64,000 nt of DNA from Micromonospora profundi. GTDB lineage: Bacteria > Actinomycetota > Actinomycetes > Mycobacteriales > Micromonosporaceae. The stretch lies in assembly GCF_011927785.1 (NCBI RefSeq), contig NZ_JAATJK010000001.1:1364001-1428000 (forward strand), given 5' to 3'. Positions 1 through 8,549 of the stretch are shown one piece after another. Made by a program: the position numbers and the translations under genes. Each line of letters starts with the position of its first letter. Position 1 is the stretch's first letter. Below the pieces are notes generated by a model. That model was given only the letters and a program-made list of their open reading frames with translations. It made no database searches and was not told where the DNA came from.

Positions 1-1085
1 GCCGCGCCGAAAACACCCACCACCACCGACGGGTACGCGCCGCGCAGCGCCCCGACATGCCCCAGCTCGCCCCGACCAGCCGGACCGGTCAGGAAGATCA
101 GTGTGTCGCCGAGCCGGTCCTGGCGCAGCCGGGTGGTGGTTGCCCGCAGCGCGTCGCCGTCGCCGGACAACTCGGCGGCGGCGAGCCGGTCCAGCGGTCC
201 GGCCGACCTGCGCGGCTCGATGGCCTCCGGGTTGCTCGCCTCCGTGCCGGCCGTCTCTGGACCGACCATGAGCAGCAGCACCGGCAGGTCCGCGTGGTGC
301 GCCGCGGTGACGACCGACGCCGCCGCCTCGCACGCCGCCTCGAAAGACTCGGCCACCCCGTCCACCCGATCCGGGTGCGCCACGGCACGGTTGTCAAGGA
401 GTACGACAAGGCGGGGCAGGCTAGTGTCCACGTTCTCGCGGACCATCAGCTCGCCGACCCGGGCGCTGGTGCGCCAGTGCACCCGCCGCAACTCGTCACC
501 GACCACGTACTCCCGCAATGAGTTGAACGTGATCGACCCGTGTGGCACCCCGTCGACCCGGCCGTCGAGGCTGCGCCCCGCGCCGGTGGGCACCGCCGTC
601 AACGGATGGATCCGGGGGTGCACCCAGACCGGCGTCGTCTCGCCGTACGGGCGGGCCAGCGCCACCAACCCCAGCGGATCGCGCCGGGTCACCCGCAGCG
701 GCCCCACCGGCACCACCCCACGACGGTGGGTCGGCACGTCGTAGCGGACCTCGGTGTCCCGCCCGGGTCGCAACCGCAGCAGCGGCACCGGCACCGAGCG
801 CTCACCGCACCGGTCCTCGGCCAGCAGGTTCGCCGAGCGCAGCCGCCCGCCGTTGCGGACTGTCAACGTCATGCTGGCCGGCTCGCCGCGCGCCACCCGG
901 TCCGGATCGGCATGGCGGGTCACCAGCAGCCGGGGCCGCCAGGCCGCGGTCAGCGCCGCGTAGCCGACGGCCGCGCCGGCTGCCGCGCCCAACACCGTCA
1001 ACTCGGGGTACGCGAACCGGAAGCCCACGCCGAGCAGGACGACGGCGGCGACGAGCAGACCGACCCCGCGGGCGGTGATCCCCAT
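1..1085 (-). CDS. DUF58 domain-containing protein (3' end outside window)
   Basis: The reading frame opens with ATG at 1085 and runs off the left edge, giving about 361 residues. Two hydrophobic N-terminal segments (roughly residues 8-22 and 30-45) are followed by a soluble part. The DUF58 signature YVVGDELRRVHWRTSAR is visible in the middle, then a VWA-like fold. Proteins of this family are usually encoded next to a MoxR ATPase, as here, with only 13 nt between the genes. They are thought to act with MoxR in assembly of membrane or wall complexes, but the exact role is unknown. No break is seen in the visible part. Confidence 0.88.
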   Translation of the reverse strand, partial: MGITARGVGLLVAAVVLLGVGFRFAYPELTVLGAAAGAAVGYAALTAAWRPRLLVTRHADPDRVARGEPASMTLTVRNGGRLRSANLLAEDRCGERSVPVPLLRLRPGRDTEVRYDVPTHRRGVVPVGPLRVTRRDPLGLVALARPYGETTPVWVHPRIHPLTAVPTGAGRSLDGRVDGVPHGSITFNSLREYVVGDELRRVHWRTSARVGELMVRENVDTSLPRLVVLLDNRAVAHPDRVDGVAESFEAACEAAASVVTAAHHADLPVLLLMVGPETAGTEASNPEAIEPRRSAGPLDRLAAAELSGDGDALRATTTRLRQDRLGDTLIFLTGPAGRGELGHVGALRGAYPSVVVGVFGA

Positions 1086-1098
1086 GACCTGCTGCCGG

Positions 1099-2094
1099 TC
1101 AGCCCTGCACCGGGGCGGGCTGCCCCGACGGCAGCGGCACGGGCACCGAGGCGATGGCCTGGCGCAGCACCTCCGGGGCGGTCATCCCGCGTACCTGGGC
1201 TTCCGGGGTGAGCAGCAGCCGGTGCGCGAACACCGACTCGGCGAGAGCCTTCAGGTCCTCCGGCATGATCCACCCTCGACCGTCGATCAGCGCGTACGCA
1301 CACGCCGCGCGCGTCAACGCGATCACGCCCCGGGGGCTCACCCCGACCCGTACCTGCGGGTGGGTACGGGTGGCGGCGGCAAGCCGGACCGCGTACGCAT
1401 ACAGCGGCTCGGCGATGTGCACCCGCCGGGCCATCCGGACCATCTCCCCGACGGTGGCGGTGTCGGTGACCGGGGCGAGCGCCTCGGGGGAGCGTACTGT
1501 CGCCCCGCGCAGCACCTCCACCTCGACCGCCTCGTCCGGGTAGCCGACGGAGAGCTTCACCAGGAACCGGTCCAGTTGCGCCTCCGGCAGCCGGTAGGTG
1601 CCGTCCATCTCCACAGGGTTCTGGGTCGCCACCACAAGGAACGGCGCCGGCACCGGATGGCGCACACCGTCCACTGTGACGGTGCGTTCCTCCATCACCT
1701 CAAGCAGCGCCGACTGGGTCTTCGGCGACGCCCGGTTGATCTCGTCGGCGATGACGATGTTGGCGAAGACCGGCCCCGGATGGAACTCGAAGTCCCTGCT
1801 CGCCTGGTTGAAGATCGTCACACCGGACACGTCCGAGGGGAGCAGGTCGGGGGTGAACTGGATCCGCCGCCACTCACCCTTCACGGTCGCGGCGATGGCC
1901 CGCGCCAGCGTCGTCTTACCGACCCCCGGAACGTCCTCCAGGAGCACATGGCCCTGGGCGAACAGCGCTGTCAACGCCAGCCGGACCACCTGCGGCTTGC
2001 CGAGCACCACCGCGTTGACGTTCTCGGCCAGCCGGGCGGCCAGGGCGGCGAAACCCTGCACCTCCGGCTGGGTGAGCGGCTCGTGGGTGTTCAC
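1099..2094 (-). CDS. MoxR-family AAA+ ATPase
   Basis: A 331-residue AAA+ ATPase of normal length for MoxR proteins. Walker A is DVPGVGKTT (about residues 54-62, K60). Walker B is IVIADEINRA (113-122, D117/E118). A sensor-1 type ATQNP follows. The start is GTG at 2094 with AAGGAG upstream. MoxR ATPases are chaperone-like and work with VWA or DUF58 partners. The DUF58 gene follows at 13 nt and the Fn3 protein precedes at 27 nt, so the three are probably one transcript. The substrate cannot be read from the sequence. Confidence 0.93.
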   Translation of the reverse strand: MNTHEPLTQPEVQGFAALAARLAENVNAVVLGKPQVVRLALTALFAQGHVLLEDVPGVGKTTLARAIAATVKGEWRRIQFTPDLLPSDVSGVTIFNQASRDFEFHPGPVFANIVIADEINRASPKTQSALLEVMEERTVTVDGVRHPVPAPFLVVATQNPVEMDGTYRLPEAQLDRFLVKLSVGYPDEAVEVEVLRGATVRSPEALAPVTDTATVGEMVRMARRVHIAEPLYAYAVRLAAATRTHPQVRVGVSPRGVIALTRAACAYALIDGRGWIMPEDLKALAESVFAHRLLLTPEAQVRGMTAPEVLRQAIASVPVPLPSGQPAPVQG

Positions 2095-2121
2095 GGTCGC
2101 GGTGCTCCTTGCCTGGCAGGT

Positions 2122-4770
2122 CTAGCAGGTGGGCAGGACGTTGATGTTGTCGCCGCCCTCAAGGTTGAGCCAGGCCCAGGGAATGTAGTTCTTCCCCTCG
2201 TAGTCAACCTGCACCCACCAGGTGCTGCGCTTGTCGTTGTTGTAGATGTAGGCGTACACCTCTTCGCCGGACTTCTTGCAGTACGCCTGGAGTCGTTTGC
2301 CCGGCTTCGCCCAGCCCACCTGCTTGTCGTTGTCCTGGCGGGGAACCGAGAAGATCTCGTTGCCGTTGCGGCCGTCGACATCCTTGTCGCAGTAGGTCGA
2401 CTCCGGGCCGGAGGCGCCGTTGCGGCACGTCGCGATGCCGTACAGCGCGTCGGTCCGCTGAGCCCTCGTCGCGGTGTTCTTGCCGGCCGCGTTGCTCGCG
2501 GTCACCGTGAACGTGTACGCCGTACCCGGCGTCAACCCCGGCATCGTGATGCTGGAACACGCGCCCGCCTTGGCCGGCTCACCGGGCGTACTCACCGAGC
2601 AGGTGGCCTTCCCACCGCCAGCGTCCACTGTGAACGTCACAGTCGCCGACGTGGCGGTCGCCGACGAGCCGGTCACAGTGACCCGGGGCACGGCGACAGT
2701 CCGTGCCGTGGCCGTCGCCTCCGGGCCGGGACCCGCCTCGTTGACGGCCTTCACCTTCACCGCGACGTTCTGACCATCACCCAGGCCGGTGACCGTCGCG
2801 CGGGTATCGGTCACCTCACGGACCTTGCCGCCGACGTCCACCAGGTACTTCGTCACCGCGCGGCCGTTCGCGTCCGCCGGCGACCACTGCACAGTTACCG
2901 CACCCGGCTGGTCGGCGACAGTGGCAGCGCGCAGGTCCAGCGGCCGACCGGGCGCCGCGTACGGCACCACTGTGTTGCTCACCGGCGACGCCGCCGAGCC
3001 GGCGCCCTTGTCGTTTACCGCCACCACGGTGAACGCGTACTGCGTGCCGAACTCCAACTCCCCGGCGGGCACCACCAGCTCCGTCTTCGTCGACTCACCG
3101 GCCGGCGCGTTCGTCCCCGCCGAACTGGCAGTCACCGCGTACCTGGCGATCTTGTTGCCCTGCCCGTTCGCGGCCGGCCACTTGACCAGCACCGTGCCGT
3201 CCGGCCGCTCCTGCGCGGTGACGCTCGCCGGCGGATCGGGCACCGAGGCGGTCGGCGTCACCGGGTTGCTGTTGCGCGCCGGACCCTTGCCCTTGGCGTT
3301 CTCGGCGTGCACCGCGAACCGGTACGTCTCGCCGTTGGTCAGGCCCTTGACCTCCACCGAACGCTGGTTGGCGCCCACCTGGAGGCGCTGACCGGCGCCC
3401 TCCACCACGTACCTGATGATCTCGGCGCCGTTCGCGGCGGCCGGCCGCCAGCTCACCCGGACCTGGGCGTTGCCGGCGGCGGCGGTGACGCTGCGCGGCG
3501 CGCTCGGCTTGCCCACCTGCGGCTTCTTCGGCGGAGGCGGCGGCGGGGGAGCCGGCGACGGGTCACCACCCAGCACGTCGTTCGCGTACTTGTCGACCTC
3601 GCGCATCTGGTGCTTGTCGTCCACCACCCGGGCGGTCGCCGAGTCGGGCGAGTTGATGAAGAGGTGGTTCTCCCGCACCTCAAGCTCCAGCGGCCCGGGC
3701 GTCTTGCCCTGCACGGTGCCGACCAGTTGACCGCCAGCGTCGAACGAGTAGATCGTGCCGGTGGCCTCGTCCGCGCAGTAGAACCGGTCCGCCCAGGCCA
3801 CCGCCGGGCTCAGCCGATCGCCGCCGCCCGGCACCGTGAACGACTGCTCCGCACCGGCGTCACCCACCACCAGCACCCGCCGCTCGGCGGGCACCGTCAC
3901 CGGCACGCGCGGCCCCGAGGTGCGCGCCGGCAGCGCCGCCGGGCCGGACAGCGTCAACGACGTCCGCCGGACCTCACCGCCCTGCACCCGCACCAGCCGC
4001 CCGGCCGTACGGTCCAGCACCGCCACCCCGTCGTCCAGGGTGGAGACCACAAGCTCGTGACTGGCTTCGGCCACGTCGTACGTCTCGACCCGCTCCGGGC
4101 TGAGCCCGCCGTTCGCGGGCGCGGCCGAAGCCGGCGCCGACGGCAACTTCGCGGCGGTGACCGCCGAGACGGTGCCCTCGCTGGGCACCGCGATCCAGAG
4201 CCGACCCTTACCGTCGAACGTGCCGCCGGTGATGCCCGGGGGATAGCGCACCGGCTCGCCGACCGGACTCAACGACCGTGGGTCGAGTTGACGCACGACA
4301 CCCTGCACCGCGTCGACGATGAACGCCGCGTCCTCGTGCAGGGCGACGCTCACACCCAGCCCAGGGGTGGTAGGGGTGGTCGCGGTGAGTTGCAGGGTGG
4401 CCAGGTCCAGTGAGCTGACCTGCCCGGTCTGAAGATCACGCAGGATCAACAGCCGATCGGTCTGGGTGACCTGCATCGGATGCCGACGGGCACCAGGAAG
4501 CTCGGTGCGGGTGTCCACCCGGGCCGTCACCCCGTTGACCCGGGCCAGCTCGCTGCGCGCCGCGCTCCACAGCCAGGAACTCGCGTCATAGTTGGCCACC
4601 GCGTTGTCCGCCGCACCCAACCCGAGGACTGTCAGCCCCATGGCGGCTAGCAGCGCTGTCACCGTGCCGACGGTCACCAGCCCACCCCGCAGACGGGAGC
4701 GGGAACGGGGGGCGTCGGTCCGCTCGGCGTCGTCGATGCTGGCCACAGCCGGCTGCCTCTCCTGAGTCAT
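2122..4770 (-). CDS. Membrane-anchored fibronectin type III repeat protein
   Basis: Protein of about 882 residues from the ATG at 4770; an in-frame GTG at 4860 would add 30 residues. A charged N-terminus is followed by one membrane segment (about 30-52), so the bulk is extracellular. Next comes a beta-propeller-like region of about 350 residues, then a proline-rich linker, then four Fn3-type modules of about 90 residues each. The C-terminal domain of about 100 residues is rich in Cys and aromatics. Fn3 modules usually mediate surface binding. The gene heads the row Fn3-MoxR-DUF58, suggesting a surface protein served by that ATPase. The ligand is unknown. Confidence 0.85.
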   Translation of the reverse strand: MTQERQPAVASIDDAERTDAPRSRSRLRGGLVTVGTVTALLAAMGLTVLGLGAADNAVANYDASSWLWSAARSELARVNGVTARVDTRTELPGARRHPMQVTQTDRLLILRDLQTGQVSSLDLATLQLTATTPTTPGLGVSVALHEDAAFIVDAVQGVVRQLDPRSLSPVGEPVRYPPGITGGTFDGKGRLWIAVPSEGTVSAVTAAKLPSAPASAAPANGGLSPERVETYDVAEASHELVVSTLDDGVAVLDRTAGRLVRVQGGEVRRTSLTLSGPAALPARTSGPRVPVTVPAERRVLVVGDAGAEQSFTVPGGGDRLSPAVAWADRFYCADEATGTIYSFDAGGQLVGTVQGKTPGPLELEVRENHLFINSPDSATARVVDDKHQMREVDKYANDVLGGDPSPAPPPPPPPKKPQVGKPSAPRSVTAAAGNAQVRVSWRPAAANGAEIIRYVVEGAGQRLQVGANQRSVEVKGLTNGETYRFAVHAENAKGKGPARNSNPVTPTASVPDPPASVTAQERPDGTVLVKWPAANGQGNKIARYAVTASSAGTNAPAGESTKTELVVPAGELEFGTQYAFTVVAVNDKGAGSAASPVSNTVVPYAAPGRPLDLRAATVADQPGAVTVQWSPADANGRAVTKYLVDVGGKVREVTDTRATVTGLGDGQNVAVKVKAVNEAGPGPEATATARTVAVPRVTVTGSSATATSATVTFTVDAGGGKATCSVSTPGEPAKAGACSSITMPGLTPGTAYTFTVTASNAAGKNTATRAQRTDALYGIATCRNGASGPESTYCDKDVDGRNGNEIFSVPRQDNDKQVGWAKPGKRLQAYCKKSGEEVYAYIYNNDKRSTWWVQVDYEGKNYIPWAWLNLEGGDNINVLPTC

Positions 4771-4971
4771 GGCAGGTGGCGTCCGCCTCGCGGCGACCCC
4801 TCCCCAGAGCCGGGTGCCATCATATGGCCCGGTCGCTGGCGGGGGAACCCGCACCGTCACCCCTGTGGATACCGAGCGTGTGCGTTGTGGACGCCCAGCT
4901 CAGCACGACGGCAGATGCGAGTGCGGCTGTTCCGACCTCGTCAAGCCCGACCGAGCGGAGGCGGATGCCGC

Positions 4972-7614
4972 TCAGGTCGGCGGGGTGGACCGCTCCCGCT
5001 CGGTGCAGACCTGCCCGGAGGTCGCAAAGCTGTCAGTGGAGTAGACAGCCAGCACCGTGAAGCAGTAGTCCACTCGCGAACTGAGCCCGCTCACCGTGTA
5101 GCTCGTTCGACCCGGATCCACAGTCGCCAGCACCCCCAGCGCCTGCCCCGCCCGACCGCCGGCCACCATGAACGGCACCGCACCTCCCGACGGATCCGTC
5201 CAGGTCAGCGTGATCGTGGCCGAGTCGTCCCGCAGGTTCAGGTCACCGGGTGCGGGCCCGGCCGCCGTCGGAGCGGCCGACGTCGTCGCAGCCCCGGAAG
5301 GCGGCGGCGCATCGGCGCGGTTCAGCAGCACGACGCCCAGCCCGGCCACGGCCGCCACGGCCACCCCGACCGCCACCACCGCGCCGATAAGTACCCCCCG
5401 GTGACGTCCCGAAGTGCCGCCATCCTGGGCGTACGTCGAGGGGTACCCGCCCTGGGGGTACCCCTGGCCCGGGTACGCCTCCTGGCCCTGGTGGTACTGC
5501 TGACCCGGGTACGGCTGCTGACCCGGGTACGGCTGGCGGGTCGGGCACTGGCCCGGTGCCGCGTGGGGGATCGGGGCCGGCGGGTGCGGCTGGGGCGCGT
5601 ACCCCCGCTGGTGTGCCTGTTGTTCGGGGCTCGGGCCCGCATCGGAGCGCGGCGCCCAGGCCGGTGTCGCCGCCTCACGGCGGGGCGACGGGACCGGGGC
5701 CGGGGACAACGGCCCGGCCTCGGTCGTCGGCTGGACGGTCGGGAAGACCTCGGTCGGCGCGGAAGCGCTGCCCGGTGCCGGTTCGTACCCGTCCGGACGC
5801 CCCGCTTCCGGCGTCATTTCGCCGCGAACCATTGTCGCCTCCGGGTCTGCGGCGAGCGGGGCGGTCGGTTCGCTGGAGGGCGTCGGTTGCGGCGGGGCGC
5901 TGCTGCTCCACGCCGGGGCGGCCGGCCCCCACGACGGCGCGCTCACCGGTGGCCCGGACACGGGGTTGGTGTGTCCGGGTGGCGCGGATACGGGGTGGAC
6001 GTGCCCGGGTGGCGCGGACACGGGGTAGGCGTGTCCGGGTGGTCCGGATACCGGGTGGACGTGCGCTGGTGGTCCGGGGCTCGGATGGGTGTGGTCGGGC
6101 GGGCTGGAGACGGGCTGGCCGTGGTGAGGTGAAGCCTCCGTCGGAGAGGAATGACGGCCAGGCGGGCCGGAGACCGGTCGGGAACCCCCGGGAGGTGCCG
6201 AGACGGGCCGAGGAGGCATGGCGCTGACCGGCTGGTTTGCGGCTGACCCGCCCATCACGTTGGTGATCGCAGAACCGGTGCTCACCGGGATCGCCCCCGA
6301 TGGCCCCGAACTGTCGACGGCGTTGCCGGGCCCACCAGCGCCGGAGGCGGCCACCCGGGCAGCCTCCTCGGCCAGCAGCGGTTCGATCTGCCGTACCTGG
6401 ATCGTCGGGTTGTCCCATCGCGGCGCTACCGACGGCGTGGGCGGAGGCGGTGCGGCCGGCAGCCGTGCCGTCGGCGCTTCGGCGTCAGGATGGGCCGGTT
6501 GGCTTCCGGACCGCTGGCGCGGCGGTACGGCCGTGGGCCGTTGTTGTGCTTGCGGCGTCGGCTGTTCGTCGGCAGGGATCCCCGCCGGTGGCCGTTGCGA
6601 CCCGGACGGTTGCTGTGCGGCGCGCTGGCGCGGCGGTACCGGATGCGTGGTGCTGGGCGGGACAGACGCGGCTGATGCCGCAGGAGTCGAGGTAGCGGGG
6701 GACCGGGTTGGCGCCGGCAACGTGGAAGGCACCGAGGGCTGGGATGGAGTACGCGGCGGTGGGACCGGTGCGGCAGACGTCGACGCACGTCGAGCGTGGG
6801 ACTCGGGCGGGGCGAGTCGGGCAGAGGATGTCGGCGTGGCGTGTGTCGGCGCTGGCTGACCCTCACCGACGGCTGGCGCTGCCGAGGTGGGGGGTATGCG
6901 TACCGTCGGGGGGTCCTGCGGAGGCGTCGGTGGTACGGGCGCCCAAGGCGACGTGGGCGGGGGAGAGCCGTCGGCCGCCGGGCGCATCGCGGCCAGGGTC
7001 GCCAGCGACAGCGTCGGGCCGGACAACGCCGCGCGGGCGCCGGAGTCGGTCCCGCTTGTCGGGCTCGGGGCCGGCGTCGGGGCTGGGACTGGGGCTGGGG
7101 TGTACGTCGGCGGTGTGTCGTGCGGCTGGGCCAGGTTGGGGCTGGGAGGGGTCGAGACAGGGTGGGCTGGGCCGCCGGGGCTGGGGCTGGCCGCGCCGAG
7201 GTACTGGCGGGCGGCGCGTACCGCCGGGTGGTGCTCCCCGAGCACGGCGGGCCCGGCGGTGGCGACGCGGGTGTAGTTGCGGCGGGCCTCGTGCCGGTTG
7301 CCCAACTCCTCGGCGACCTCGGCCAGCTCCAGGGCGAGCGCGAGCATCGTCGGCTCGCCATGATCCCAGCGCCGCTCACCGGCCGCGAACGCCACCTCCA
7401 GAACCCGGCGGGCGGCAAGCGGGTCGTCCGCCTCGCGGTGCAAACGGGCAAGCAGGTGCGCCGTGTGCAGCATCTCGGGGTGGTCCTCGCCACACGGCGG
7501 GCGGGCGGACTCGACGGCCCCCGCGAGCAGCTGCCGGGCTGAACTGAGGTCGCCCGCGGTGCGCAGGGCGAGAGCCCGACGTTGGACGGCAGCCAGAGGA
7601 GAGGGATGGGACAC
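4972..7614 (-). CDS. TPR / proline-rich / single-TM / Fn3 protein
   Basis: GTG at 7614 starts a protein of about 880 residues; upstream codons in frame are not protein-like. Residues 1-150 are helical TPR-like repeats of the kind seen before NB-ARC or in signalling proteins. Then follow about 580 residues rich in Pro, Ser, Thr and Ala, containing a tandem block of about 11-residue units of the type PVSxPPGH. A PYPGQQ-type patch leads to a transmembrane segment (about 743-765). A C-terminal Fn3-like domain of about 90 residues ends the protein. It lies 201 nt upstream of the Fn3 membrane protein on the same strand. The TPR end should be cytoplasmic if the single segment crosses once. Function unknown. 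Confidence 0.75.
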   Translation of the reverse strand: MSHPSPLAAVQRRALALRTAGDLSSARQLLAGAVESARPPCGEDHPEMLHTAHLLARLHREADDPLAARRVLEVAFAAGERRWDHGEPTMLALALELAEVAEELGNRHEARRNYTRVATAGPAVLGEHHPAVRAARQYLGAASPSPGGPAHPVSTPPSPNLAQPHDTPPTYTPAPVPAPTPAPSPTSGTDSGARAALSGPTLSLATLAAMRPAADGSPPPTSPWAPVPPTPPQDPPTVRIPPTSAAPAVGEGQPAPTHATPTSSARLAPPESHARRASTSAAPVPPPRTPSQPSVPSTLPAPTRSPATSTPAASAASVPPSTTHPVPPRQRAAQQPSGSQRPPAGIPADEQPTPQAQQRPTAVPPRQRSGSQPAHPDAEAPTARLPAAPPPPTPSVAPRWDNPTIQVRQIEPLLAEEAARVAASGAGGPGNAVDSSGPSGAIPVSTGSAITNVMGGSAANQPVSAMPPRPVSAPPGGSRPVSGPPGRHSSPTEASPHHGQPVSSPPDHTHPSPGPPAHVHPVSGPPGHAYPVSAPPGHVHPVSAPPGHTNPVSGPPVSAPSWGPAAPAWSSSAPPQPTPSSEPTAPLAADPEATMVRGEMTPEAGRPDGYEPAPGSASAPTEVFPTVQPTTEAGPLSPAPVPSPRREAATPAWAPRSDAGPSPEQQAHQRGYAPQPHPPAPIPHAAPGQCPTRQPYPGQQPYPGQQYHQGQEAYPGQGYPQGGYPSTYAQDGGTSGRHRGVLIGAVVAVGVAVAAVAGLGVVLLNRADAPPPSGAATTSAAPTAAGPAPGDLNLRDDSATITLTWTDPSGGAVPFMVAGGRAGQALGVLATVDPGRTSYTVSGLSSRVDYCFTVLAVYSTDSFATSGQVCTERERSTPPT

Positions 7615-7845
7615 GTGGCAATGCTGCCGGCAGAGAGCCGCCGACGCTACCCGGACGCGCCTCCGACACGGCTTTGTTGACCGTCGGCGAGCCGACCCGA
7701 GCAGCGCTGGGAAGGCCACGAGGCAGCCGCTGGTACGCGATGTGCATGATCCACGAGTGCCGTGTACAGTAACTCCCCGTGCGGCCCGCTGTGCCGACCT
7801 CCGATGGAAGATCATCCGGGGTGGCAAGGTAGGCTGAACGAGCAG

Positions 7846-7932
7846 GTCCGGGTGGCGGAATGGCAGACGCGCTAGCTTGAGGTGCTAGTGCCCGTATAGG
7901 GCGTGGGGGTTCAAGTCCCCCCTCGGACACCA
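7846..7932 (+). tRNA. tRNA-Leu (anticodon GAG), CCA encoded
   Basis: The acceptor stem GTCCGGG pairs with CTCGGAC, followed by A and an encoded CCA (7930-7932). The anticodon stem CTAGC/GCTAG encloses the loop TTGAGGT, so the anticodon is GAG. A long variable arm (GCCCGTATAGGGC) and a T arm with TTCAAGT identify a class II tRNA-Leu. The gene is intact even though an integrase cassette starts about 140 nt downstream, as expected when an element integrates into the tRNA 3' end and restores it. Confidence 0.97.
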
Positions 7933-7951
7933 GTTTTCGTGGAGATCCACG
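7919..7951 (+). repeat. Putative attachment site at tRNA-Leu 3' end (left copy)
   Basis: The 14-nt tRNA end CCCCTCGGACACCA (7919-7932) is repeated exactly at 31718-31731. Both copies are followed by a related sequence containing TTTCGTG and a small inverted repeat (here CGTGGAGATCCACG, 7938-7951). A tyrosine recombinase begins about 600 nt to the right. This fits the left attachment site of an integrated element. Confidence 0.7.
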
Positions 7952-8069
7952 CGAGATCAACTCCCCTCGCGTGGGGACGAGAACCGGTACGTGGCATACG
8001 TGCATTCAAACGCCGGGAGTGGCTTCTCCCTGCGCTGACACCGCTGCGTCCGCCCTGGCGGGGGCCTAG

Positions 8070-8549
8070 GTGAGTTCCGGCCGCCCGCGTCCCCGTCAGC
8101 CCGACGAGCAGCTCGTCGAGGCCCTCGTGCCAACCCCGCTGCCCGTCGCGGTACCGGAGCCGGCACCGCTGCCGACATTGCCCGCGCCCGTCGCCCGCAG
8201 TGGCGATGGCCGCCTGCTGTTCGACGTGGCGCGCCCCGACGCCGCCGGCCGCGTCACCGCTCGTGCGCTGCTGCGGGCGTTGGGCTGGACACCGGGCCTC
8301 ACCCTGCACGTCGACGTCGTGACCGGCGCAATCCTGATCACCCCGGCCGCCGAAGGCGCGCACGCCGTGGGCGCCCGCGAGGAACTGCCCCTACCGGCCG
8401 CCGCCCGACACCTGTGCGGCATCGCTCCCGGCGAACCCGTGCTTCTGGCTGCCCTGCCCCGCCAGAACCGCATTGTCGCGCACCCCTCAAACACCATCGC
8501 GGCGGTCCTGTCCGACCTGCACGTCCGCATCCTCGGAGAGCCCTCATGA
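8070..8549 (+). CDS. Small AbrB/SpoVT-like protein encoded before the integrase
   Basis: GTG at 8070 gives a 159-residue protein. The N-terminal 45 residues are rich in Pro and charged residues. The rest has the alternating beta pattern of an AbrB/SpoVT-type or similar DNA-binding barrel. Its stop overlaps the integrase start (ATGA at 8546-8549), so the two are translationally coupled. Such small partners preceding tyrosine integrases are known in actinobacterial elements, and a role in recombination directionality or regulation is an inference. I do not recognise a named family with certainty. Confidence 0.7.
   Translation: MSSGRPRPRQPDEQLVEALVPTPLPVAVPEPAPLPTLPAPVARSGDGRLLFDVARPDAAGRVTARALLRALGWTPGLTLHVDVVTGAILITPAAEGAHAVGAREELPLPAAARHLCGIAPGEPVLLAALPRQNRIVAHPSNTIAAVLSDLHVRILGEPS

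Noticed and set aside
1075..4413. Very long plus-strand open frame of 1112 codons
   Set aside because: It is antisense to MoxR and the Fn3 protein, which have clear motifs. Its residues are Arg/His/Gly-rich, the usual shadow of high-GC coding DNA.
5940..6110. Repeat block in the TPR protein considered as a CRISPR-like array
   Set aside because: Units are about 33 nt with no spacers and lie in frame in a coding sequence; they encode protein repeats.
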